A stretch of DNA of 64,000 nucleotides from Gammaproteobacteria bacterium. Lineage in GTDB: Bacteria > Pseudomonadota > Gammaproteobacteria > Nevskiales > Nevskiaceae. The notes beneath the pieces are model-generated. The model was not told the origin of the DNA. It made no database searches and worked only from the letters and a program-made list of their open reading frames with translations. Below, in pieces: positions 25,490 through 32,451 of this stretch. Position 1 is the stretch's first letter; every line of letters begins with the position of its first letter. The stretch spans positions 62,001 to 126,000 of the forward strand of contig JAPLSB010000015.1 of the NCBI GenBank assembly GCA_026398875.1, written 5' to 3'. The position numbers were made by a program, and so were the translations under genes.

Positions 25490-26878
25490 ATGAAATCCTT
25501 CACGCGCCGTCTGATCCCCGCCGTGATCGCGGCAAGCCTGCTCAGCCCGATGTTCAGTTCGCCGGCCAGCGCCGACGACCTCGCGCCGTACCATCTCGCG
25601 CCAATGGGCTCGTACGTGCTGGCCGATGACGGCCGCGGCACCGGCAATGGCATCGGCGGAACGCTGGCGCTGGGTGCTCATCTCGCGGCACTGGTCGACC
25701 TCGAACTGCGCGGCAGTTTCATCAACTTCGGCAGCCAGGATGGTTCGGGTTCGTCGAAGCTTGGCGCCGGTGGCTTCGGCGTCAACGTCTACCTGTTCCG
25801 CGCCATCGGCGGCAGCGGCCTGTACATCCATGGCGACGTGCAGGGCAGCAAGCGAACGCTGTATCACTACGGTGCCGGCTACGAATTGATGTTCGGCGGC
25901 TTCGGGCTGCGCGCCGAAGGCCTGATCCGCAACGAGCAGTTCGAGCATCACGAGCCGATGATCAACGTCGGCCTGCGCATTCCGTTTGGCAGCAATCCGC
26001 CGAAGCCGGTGTTCGTGCCGCCACCGCCGCCGCCGCCGAAGGAGGAAGCGGTGATCGCGCCGCCACCGCCGCCGCCTCCACAGCCGCCGCCGTGCCAGGG
26101 CAGCGAGGCCGGTTCGTCGTTGTCGCTCGATGGCTGCAACAAGGGCGACAACATCGTGCTGCGCGGGGTCAACTTCGAATTCGACAAGGACGTGCTGACC
26201 GTCAACGCGACTGTCCTGCTCGATCAGGTGGCCGCCGCGCTGGCCCGTCGCCCGGATATCAAGGTCGAGATCGGTGGCCATACCGATGCCAAGGGATCGG
26301 TGGCCTACAACAAGAAGCTTTCCGAACGCCGCGCCGCGTCGGTGCGCGCCTATCTGGTGCAGAAAGGCGTCAGCGAAGATCGGATCACGTCCGTCGGCTA
26401 CGGCAAGGTCGTCGCCATCGCGACCAATGACACCGACGAGGGTCGCGCGCTCAATCGACGCGTGGAGTTGACCGTCACCGATGCTGATCGCGCGGCCGGT
26501 GGCGTGATCAGCGAACAGGCAGGCAAGGCCGACCAAGTGGTGCTGCCGCCGGTCGAGGACCAGATGCCGGCCGATGGAGCCGCTGCAATGGCGCCGGCGC
26601 CGGTCGCGACGGCACCTGCTGCAGCAGCGGCGCTCGCCAACGCGGCAGTGTCGATCATCGATTACGAATACCAGCCCAAGCTGATCACGGTGAAAGCGGG
26701 TGGCACGGTGACGTGGACCAACAACGATCGCGTCACGCACACGGTCCGTTTCGATGACACCGAAATCAAGGTGAAGTCGGCGGGCACCTACAGCCGGAGC
26801 TACCCACAGCCCGGCACCTTCGAATATCGCTGCGGCATACATCCCACGATGTTCGGTTCCGTGGTGGTTGTCCCCTGA
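25490..26878 (+). CDS. OmpA-family outer-membrane protein with C-terminal type 1 copper domain
   Basis: A 462-residue exported protein in four parts: a signal peptide (about 1-28), a small beta-barrel-like N-terminal domain (30-165), a proline-rich hinge (about 170-205, runs of up to seven Pro), and an OmpA C-terminal peptidoglycan-binding domain (about 220-335, with NFEFDKDVLT, GHTDAKGS, NKKLSERRAASVRAYL and NRRVELTV). A fifth segment (about 385-462) is a plastocyanin-like domain with VKAGGTVTWTNND and the full copper ligand set His417, Cys448, His451 and Met454 in CGIHPTM. So an electron-transfer or copper domain is tethered to the outer membrane and cell wall. The gene has its own sigma-54-type promoter and attenuated leader. 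Confidence 0.9.
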   Translation: MKSFTRRLIPAVIAASLLSPMFSSPASADDLAPYHLAPMGSYVLADDGRGTGNGIGGTLALGAHLAALVDLELRGSFINFGSQDGSGSSKLGAGGFGVNVYLFRAIGGSGLYIHGDVQGSKRTLYHYGAGYELMFGGFGLRAEGLIRNEQFEHHEPMINVGLRIPFGSNPPKPVFVPPPPPPPKEEAVIAPPPPPPPQPPPCQGSEAGSSLSLDGCNKGDNIVLRGVNFEFDKDVLTVNATVLLDQVAAALARRPDIKVEIGGHTDAKGSVAYNKKLSERRAASVRAYLVQKGVSEDRITSVGYGKVVAIATNDTDEGRALNRRVELTVTDADRAAGGVISEQAGKADQVVLPPVEDQMPADGAAAMAPAPVATAPAAAAALANAAVSIIDYEYQPKLITVKAGGTVTWTNNDRVTHTVRFDDTEIKVKSAGTYSRSYPQPGTFEYRCGIHPTMFGSVVVVP

Positions 26879-27046
26879 CGATGGTCGCCGCCATCAACGG
26901 TTCGCTGGCGGAAGCGGGGTCATGCATGAAACGCCTTACAGCTCGGGTTTACTGGAATGAAAGCACAGACTTTCGATTCACCATCAGCAACACGCGCCTT
27001 GCAGGTCACGGCAAGGACTGCCATCAGCCGTGACAAGGCCGGCGCG

Positions 27047-27637
27047 ATGAAACACGCGAACCGCGGCTTGCGGGTGATGCTGGTCGATGACGATCAAGCC
27101 CGACTCGCGATGATGGAACAGGCGCTGGTCGCCGAAGGCCACGTGATCGTCGTGCGTCTCGATGCGCAGGCCGACCTGCTGGCCGGCGTGACCCTGCATC
27201 AGCCCGACGTGATCTTCATCGATGTCGATGCGCCGAGTCGCGACACGCTGGAATCGCTGGGACAGATTCACCGCGAACGGCCACGACCGATCGTGCTGTT
27301 CGCAGCGCGCAGCGATGCCGAAACCGCGCATCGAGCGGTTCATGCCGGAGTCAGTGCCTATGTCGTCGACGGCCTGCATCCGACGCGCCTGAGCGCGCTG
27401 CTGGATGTCGCGATCGCACGCTTCGAAGTGCATCAGGCGCTGAGTCGCGAATTGTCGGCGGCCAATGCGCGGCTTGCCGACCAGCGCGACATCGAGAAGG
27501 CCAAGGGCATGCTGATGAAGCGGCGCAAGATCGACGAGGACGAGGCGTACGGAATGCTTCGCAAGATGGCGATGGACCGCAAGCAGAGAATCGGCGATTA
27601 CGCGCGCCTGCTGCTGGCCGCGTCCGATCTGCTGTAG
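27047..27637 (+). CDS. nasT: Nitrate-responsive ANTAR antiterminator
   Basis: A 196-residue cytoplasmic regulator. The N-terminal pseudo-receiver domain (about 8-125) contains MLVDDDQARL and VIFIDVDAPSRD. The C-terminal ANTAR RNA-binding domain (about 140-193) has RDIEKAKGMLMKRRKIDEDE and AYGMLRKMAMD, a near-perfect fit to the family pattern. In known systems NasT binds two-hairpin leaders of nitrate assimilation genes and blocks terminators; NasS holds it inactive until nitrate or nitrite binds. Four candidate targets lie nearby. The start at 27047 is preferred, but an in-frame ATG at 26957 would add 30 residues. nasS starts 20 bases later. Confidence 0.92.
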   Translation: MKHANRGLRVMLVDDDQARLAMMEQALVAEGHVIVVRLDAQADLLAGVTLHQPDVIFIDVDAPSRDTLESLGQIHRERPRPIVLFAARSDAETAHRAVHAGVSAYVVDGLHPTRLSALLDVAIARFEVHQALSRELSAANARLADQRDIEKAKGMLMKRRKIDEDEAYGMLRKMAMDRKQRIGDYARLLLAASDLL

Positions 27638-27657
27638 GTCGAACCTGGATCGGCCTG

Positions 27658-28911
27658 ATGATGAACGGTCTCGAAAAGAGCAGGGTTCGCCTCGGCATGC
27701 TGCCGCTCGCCGATGCCGCGCCCCTGATCGTCGCGCGGTCCTGCGGCTTTTTCGCGCGGCATGGTCTGGACGTGGAGTTGAGTGTCGAGCGTGCCTGGGC
27801 GGCGTTGCGTGACAAGGTCGCCGCCGGCGTGCTCGATGGCGGCCAGATGCTGGCGCCGATGCCGATTGCTGCAACGCTCGGTCTTGATGGCGTGGCGGTG
27901 CCGATGGTCACGGCGATGGTGATGAGCCTGAATGGCAACTCGATCACCGTATCGCGCGCGCTGCACGCCCGCATGGTTCGCTATCTGCCGGAAGGGCCGA
28001 CCGCCGGAAGCTGCGCCACGGCACTTGCTGCCGTGATTGCAGAGCAGCGCGAACGCGGCGGACGCCGCCCGATCTTTGCGCATGTATTCCCGTTTTCGGC
28101 GCACCACTATGAGCTGCGCATGTGGCTGGCCAGCGCCGATATCGATCCGGACAACGATGTGCAGCTCTGCGTCGTGCCACCGTCGCAGATGGTCAGCGAG
28201 CTGGAATCCGGTCGTATCGATGGCTACTGCGTCGGCGAACCGTGGAATGAAGTGGCGCTGCAGCGGGGCGTCGGTGTTGCTGTTGCCAGCAAGCACGAGA
28301 TCTGGAACAACAGCCCCGAAAAGGTGCTCGGCGTCACTCGCGACTGGGCGCAGGAACACCCGAACACGCATCGCGCGATGGTGGCGGCGATGATCGAGGC
28401 GGCACGCTGGCTCGATATCGAAGACAACCGTCACGAAGCCGCGACCCTATTGGTGAGCGAGCACATGCTTGATGCACCGGCTGCGAGCATCTTCGCGTCA
28501 TTGCGCATGCGCACCGGTGGCATCGTGTTCCACCGTGGCGCGGCAACCTATCCATGGCGGTCTCATGCCGTGTGGTTCATTCTCCAGATGCTGCGCTGGA
28601 AGCAATGCTGGCTGGCGCCGAACTTCTCCGATATCGCTTTCGATGTCTATCGCTGCGAAACCTACCGTGAAGCTGCGGCCCTTGTCGGCGAGCCTTGTCC
28701 ACGGGCCGACTACAAATCGGAAGGCGCGCGCTTCATTGGCTCGCCGACGCCGTCCACCGATGGTGGTTCGATCATGCTGGGACCGGATGCGATGCTCGAC
28801 GGCAGCATCTTCGATGCCGCGGATCCACTGGGCTGGCTGAAACTCCAGCGTCATGGCCTGCCAACGGTTGGTTATGCCTCACTGCTGTCGGCGAATGTTC
28901 GTCATTCCTGA
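27658..28911 (+). CDS. nasS: Nitrate/nitrite sensor protein NasS
   Basis: A 417-residue protein resembling the substrate-binding subunits NrtA/CynA of nitrate ABC transporters but without a signal peptide, as expected for the cytoplasmic sensor NasS. Recognisable segments are VRLGMLPLADAAPLIVARSCGFFARHGL (only its first part is cited: VRLGMLPLADAAPLIVA), ESGRIDGYCVGEPWNEVAL and NNSPEKVLGVTRDWA. It should bind nitrate or nitrite and release NasT. The order here is nasT-nasS, whereas nasS-nasT is the more familiar arrangement. No transporter ATPase or permease genes are adjacent. Confidence 0.92.
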   Translation: MMNGLEKSRVRLGMLPLADAAPLIVARSCGFFARHGLDVELSVERAWAALRDKVAAGVLDGGQMLAPMPIAATLGLDGVAVPMVTAMVMSLNGNSITVSRALHARMVRYLPEGPTAGSCATALAAVIAEQRERGGRRPIFAHVFPFSAHHYELRMWLASADIDPDNDVQLCVVPPSQMVSELESGRIDGYCVGEPWNEVALQRGVGVAVASKHEIWNNSPEKVLGVTRDWAQEHPNTHRAMVAAMIEAARWLDIEDNRHEAATLLVSEHMLDAPAASIFASLRMRTGGIVFHRGAATYPWRSHAVWFILQMLRWKQCWLAPNFSDIAFDVYRCETYREAAALVGEPCPRADYKSEGARFIGSPTPSTDGGSIMLGPDAMLDGSIFDAADPLGWLKLQRHGLPTVGYASLLSANVRHS

Positions 28912-28976
28912 GATTGTGAACATCGAACGGGCGGGCTTGCACAAGCTGTAGAAATCGACATCGATATCAAGTCTGT

Positions 28977-28992
28977 TGGCATGACCATTGCA
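28977..28992 (+). promoter_or_regulatory. Sigma-54-type promoter of the DUF3034-haemoglobin operon
   Basis: TGGCATGACCATTGCA has GG (28978-28979) and GC (28990-28991) at the -24/-12 spacing and matches the consensus at all key positions. The predicted RNA start is near 29003. Confidence 0.78.
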
Positions 28993-29040
28993 GTCAACAG
29001 ACGGTGAAACAGTAGTTCGTCAAGCAGCACAATCAAGAAT

Positions 29041-29079
29041 CCAGCCAATGCTGACTGGGTTCATGGACACCGGAGTCCA
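29041..29079 (+). promoter_or_regulatory. ANTAR-type two-hairpin leader of the DUF3034-haemoglobin operon
   Basis: Hairpin 1 is CCAGCC-AATGCT-GACTGG with a mismatch at the second pair from the loop; three further pairs extend it outwards. Hairpin 2 is TGGAC-ACCGGA-GTCCA, perfectly paired. Both loops have six bases with A first and G fourth. The last bases of hairpin 2 (TCCA, 29076-29079) are the first bases of the downstream terminator stem. This is the clearest of the four leaders. Confidence 0.78.
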
Positions 29080-29115
29080 CGCACAGGCAATGCAGCCTGC
29101 GCGTGGATTTTTTTT
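29076..29115 (+). terminator. Leader terminator upstream of the DUF3034-haemoglobin operon
   Basis: TCCACGC-A-CAGGC (29076-29088) pairs with GCCTG-C-GCGTGGA (29095-29107) around the loop AATGCA, with a single A-C mismatch. Eight T follow (29108-29115). It lies 67 bases before the start codon and competes with hairpin 2. Confidence 0.92.
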
Positions 29116-29182
29116 GGCCTTCATTCCAGCCGGACTGATTCGCCATGCACCCGTGGGTACATCCATAACATCAGGAGTCAGC

Positions 29183-30256
29183 ATGAACGGCACTATCAGG
29201 GGATTCGGTTGCAAGTCAGGCATTGTTCTCGCGTTCGCAGCGGGAATCTTTGCGTGTTCCAGTCCGGCGCAGGCCGGCATTTACGATGCCGGCAAGGTGC
29301 TGGCAACCAGCGGCGTCAACATCACCGATGGCGCGGCTGGTGGCGGCATCACGCCATGGGCGGTGATCGCCGGTTATGAAACCAATCAGGGCATCAACGG
29401 CAGCATCCACTACACCTACGCGAATCTGCCGAACTACAGCCTGAATTCGCTAGGCGCATCGGTGGGCTTCTACGATCGCTTCGAACTGTCGTATGCCTAC
29501 GACCTTCTTCCGACCGGTAGCACGTTCAATACCGTTGGCTTGCTGACCAATACGCTGGCCGGCGTCGTGACCCCGGACAGTGGCATTGATCCATTCAATA
29601 CCTCGATCCGGATGGATATCTTTGGTGCCAAGCTGCGCGTGTTTGGTGAATCGATCTACGACTCCGATAGCCTGCTTCCGCAGGTAGCACTCGGTGGCTT
29701 CTACAAGATCAATCACAACGAAGAGCTGATGAAGACGCTGCTGGCCAACAAGACCAAGGACTTCGAGGCTTACGTTGCAATCACCAAGATCTTTTTCCCG
29801 CTCGATCTGCTGGTCAACGTCACGGTGCGTTACACCGCTGCCAACCAGACTGGCCTGACCGGGTTCGGCGGGCCCAACAAGAACAAGCGCGAGTTCCGTC
29901 CGGAGGTGTCGCTTGCATACCTGCTGGCCAAGAACATCGCCATCGGAGCCGAGTATGCGGCGCACGGCAAGAACACCGATGGTCGCGGCGTGGCCGTCGG
30001 CGGCAACATCGATACCTCGGTGCTCGGTTCGATCACCGGTGCACTGAACAACATCGGTGTTGCCGGGCCGGTCGGCAGTCTTGCGAACAATCTCAACGAC
30101 ACGCTGACGCAACGGGAAAGCGACTGGTTCGATGTGTTCTTCGCCTACTTCCCGACCAAGAATCTGTCGTTCGTCGCGGCCTACGCGAACCTCGGCAACA
30201 TCACGCTGACCCCCAAGCAGACCGGTGCGTACTTCTCGGTGCAGGCGAGCTTCTAG
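29183..30256 (+). CDS. DUF3034 family outer-membrane protein
   Basis: A 357-residue exported protein (signal peptide about 1-32, ending PAQAG). It carries the DUF3034 pattern from its start (GKVLATSGVNITDGAAGGGI, TPWAVIAGYETNQG) through many alternating aromatic/hydrophobic beta strands (FELSYAYDLL, LRVFGESIYDSD) to a C-terminal Phe (SVQASF), which is typical of outer-membrane barrels. The function of the family is not established. It is the first gene of a five-gene operon of redox proteins and follows the attenuated leader. A clear ribosome site (AGGAG) precedes 29183. Confidence 0.88.
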   Translation: MNGTIRGFGCKSGIVLAFAAGIFACSSPAQAGIYDAGKVLATSGVNITDGAAGGGITPWAVIAGYETNQGINGSIHYTYANLPNYSLNSLGASVGFYDRFELSYAYDLLPTGSTFNTVGLLTNTLAGVVTPDSGIDPFNTSIRMDIFGAKLRVFGESIYDSDSLLPQVALGGFYKINHNEELMKTLLANKTKDFEAYVAITKIFFPLDLLVNVTVRYTAANQTGLTGFGGPNKNKREFRPEVSLAYLLAKNIAIGAEYAAHGKNTDGRGVAVGGNIDTSVLGSITGALNNIGVAGPVGSLANNLNDTLTQRESDWFDVFFAYFPTKNLSFVAAYANLGNITLTPKQTGAYFSVQASF

Positions 30257-30306
30257 TCGCTTCGCTGTGGTGCGCGTGGTTCGTCATTCATTCCAGGAGA
30301 AAGCAC

Positions 30307-30783
30307 ATGAAGTCATTCAACCGGTTGCTGGCAGGCGGGGCACTGTGTCTGTTATCGATCTCGACCTTCGCCGGGTCCGAGACGCCGGAAGGCAAGGTTC
30401 AGGCGACCTATCCGCCGATTTCATCGGACGCCTATGAAAAGTTCGGTGGCAAGTACGGCATGGATCGCTGGGTGGAGTCGTTGTTCAAGTACATCATGCT
30501 CGACAATCGCATCAACTACATCTTTGCCGAGCACGGCAAGATCGATCGTCAGATCAAGCTGAACCAGCAGCTTGTGGCCGTGATGCTCGGTGCACCAGGC
30601 GTGGAGTATCAGGGCGCGAGCATGAGCGCCGCGCATGCGGAAATGGGCATCACGCTGACGCAGTTCAATGCCGTTGTCGAGGATGCCTATCTGGCCTGCG
30701 AGGATCTGCGTACGCCGTACCACACCTGCAATCAGCTGATTGCAGCGCTTGCTCCATTCAAGCGCTCCATCGTCACACGCTGA
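30307..30783 (+). CDS. Exported group I truncated haemoglobin
   Basis: A 158-residue protein made of a Sec signal peptide (MKSFNRLLAGGALCLLSIST, cleavage near TFA-GS) and a full truncated globin domain. The globin has YEKFGGKYGMDRWVESLF, the proximal His (residue 110) in GASMSAAHAEMGITLTQF, and a C-terminal helix. Two extra Cys (131 and 141) could form a disulfide, which would fit an oxidising compartment. Most truncated haemoglobins are cytoplasmic and handle oxygen or nitric oxide, so an exported one is unusual. It lies 50 bases after the DUF3034 gene in the same operon. Confidence 0.9.
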   Translation: MKSFNRLLAGGALCLLSISTFAGSETPEGKVQATYPPISSDAYEKFGGKYGMDRWVESLFKYIMLDNRINYIFAEHGKIDRQIKLNQQLVAVMLGAPGVEYQGASMSAAHAEMGITLTQFNAVVEDAYLACEDLRTPYHTCNQLIAALAPFKRSIVTR

Positions 30784-30973
30784 CGGCTACACAAGAGCCG
30801 GCCGTCACCTGTTGCGGATCAGAGCCCGGCACTTGCACGCACGTGCAGTGACCGGGCTCACCGTGTTGCTGATGGGGCGCCTGACTGCGCCTTGTTGGCT
30901 GATGCAACGGTTGTTGGCGGCTATCAACGAATGCTGGTCCAGTCGCAGTTGCTTTCCCTTTCGAGATCGACAC

Positions 30974-31552
30974 ATGCGTTTGACTTCACACGATCACCCG
31001 GCAGTTGGATCGACGCCTTCGCGACGTTCGCTGCTGAGATTCATCGGCGCGCTGGCAGGTGGGCTGCTGCTGCCACGGCTATCGTCAGCCGAGGATTTGT
31101 GGACGACCTACCAGACCCCGGCTGCATTTCTTGCTGAAGCCTTTGGGACGCCGCCGGCGCCTGCCGTCCTCGCATTGGACGCGGCAAAGCAGAGTCAGCT
31201 CAGTACCGTTTTTGGCCGTGCCTATCCGCAGTCGCAGTTGCGTTACTGGCGTGCCGGCGGCCGCAGCGCGTGGATCCTTGATGACATCGGCAAGCAGGGC
31301 TATCAGATCACCACCGCCGGTTTCGTGGTCAAGGATGGCGGCATCGATTTCGCGCGCGTTCTGATTTATCGGGAGTCGCGCGGCGAGCAGATTGCCGAGC
31401 CGTCATGGCTGAAGAAGCTGGTCGGGCGCAGGCTCGCCGGCGTGGCGCTTGATCAGCCGATCGACAACGTCTCCGGCGCAACCCTGTCGGTGAAGATGAT
31501 GCAGCGCATGGCGGCGACGGCGCTGCTGCTTGATGCCGTCGCGAAGGTCTGA
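30974..31552 (+). CDS. Exported FMN-binding protein (covalent flavin)
   Basis: A 192-residue protein with a twin-arginine-like signal (SRRSLLRFIGALAGGLLLP, cleavage near SSA-ED) and an FMN_bind domain (about 105-185). The flavinylation site is DNVSGATLS, with Thr170 the expected acceptor of FMN attached by ApbE, whose gene is two genes downstream. It should carry covalently bound FMN in the periplasm and pass electrons. The start at 30974 is used because it gives a clean signal peptide; a longer frame from 30740 overlaps the haemoglobin gene. 190 bases separate it from that gene. Confidence 0.9.
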   Translation: MRLTSHDHPAVGSTPSRRSLLRFIGALAGGLLLPRLSSAEDLWTTYQTPAAFLAEAFGTPPAPAVLALDAAKQSQLSTVFGRAYPQSQLRYWRAGGRSAWILDDIGKQGYQITTAGFVVKDGGIDFARVLIYRESRGEQIAEPSWLKKLVGRRLAGVALDQPIDNVSGATLSVKMMQRMAATALLLDAVAKV

Positions 31553-31554
31553 CC

Positions 31555-32451
31555 ATGTCCGCTCAGACCCGTCCCCCTGTCGATCCGGCGCAGGCCGAAG
31601 GCGCTGCGGTTGCGGACACCGCCGCGTCGGTTTCGGTAGCGGCGCATGACAGCAGGCCGGCCAAGGCATTGCCGCGGCCCAACACCCGGCCTGCGTTCAC
31701 CGCGCAACTGCGCAAGTGGCACCAGCGTTTTGGCCTTGCCGCATCACTGTTCCTGATCTGGCTGGGCAGCAGTGGCGCGATCCTGAGTCGCAGCGACCAG
31801 TTCGGATTCGATGCGATGCGGGTTCGCTGGGACTGGCTGACGGCGTTGTACGGGCTCAGTGCGGAAGCGCCGCGGATGGGCTTCGAGGCACAGGGCCACT
31901 GGATGGCCGCGACTCGGGAAAGCACCTTGCTTGACGCGCGCGTGGTCGAGCCGCGGATTCCGCCGCCGATCGGCTTCGTGCCGCTTGCTGGCGTGACCGG
32001 CAGGCAACTGGTGATTGGCACATCCGAGAGTCTGGTGATCGTCGGTGAAGACGGGGTACGGGTCGATGAACTGCGCGCGCCGATTCTTCCGGTGGCGTCG
32101 CTGCGCCGCATCGGAACGACGGTCGACGGTGGCATCGCGGTTCAGGACTTCGACGCCTTCGAAAGCCGCGATGGCGGCAACACCTGGGTTGCGGTGCTGC
32201 CGCAGTCGGTCAAGTGGTCGCATCCGGCACCGTTGCCGGGCGCGCAGCGGAAGGCGATCGAGCAGTTCGCGAAGCCATCGGTGCTGGTCGAGCAGGTCCT
32301 GATCGACCTGCACAGCGGCCGCCTGTTCGGACCGATCGGCGCATGGATCATCACGCTGGTTGGCGTGCTGGCGCTCGGGCTTTCGATCAGTGGCGTCTGG
32401 TCGTGGTGGCGGATCCGGCAAAGCCGCCAGCGGACTGTGAAGCGCGGATGA
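31555..32451 (+). CDS. PepSY-associated transmembrane protein
   Basis: A 298-residue inner-membrane protein with a polar N-terminal 55 residues, a first helix (FGLAASLFLIWLGSSGAIL), a periplasmic domain of about 170 residues, and a second helix (IGAWIITLVGVLALGLSISG) ending in WSWWRIRQ. This two-helix PepSY_TM layout, with His in LRKWHQRFG and in DLHSGRLFG just before each helix, is typical of proteins that pass electrons across the membrane to flavoproteins. It begins two bases after the FMN-binding gene and overlaps apbE by four bases (ATGA). Confidence 0.85.
   Translation: MSAQTRPPVDPAQAEGAAVADTAASVSVAAHDSRPAKALPRPNTRPAFTAQLRKWHQRFGLAASLFLIWLGSSGAILSRSDQFGFDAMRVRWDWLTALYGLSAEAPRMGFEAQGHWMAATRESTLLDARVVEPRIPPPIGFVPLAGVTGRQLVIGTSESLVIVGEDGVRVDELRAPILPVASLRRIGTTVDGGIAVQDFDAFESRDGGNTWVAVLPQSVKWSHPAPLPGAQRKAIEQFAKPSVLVEQVLIDLHSGRLFGPIGAWIITLVGVLALGLSISGVWSWWRIRQSRQRTVKRG

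Noticed and set aside
26879-27046. A search for a fifth hexaloop leader upstream of nasT
   Set aside because: The gap has no -24/-12 element and no convincing paired hairpins; nasT may be expressed from an ordinary promoter.
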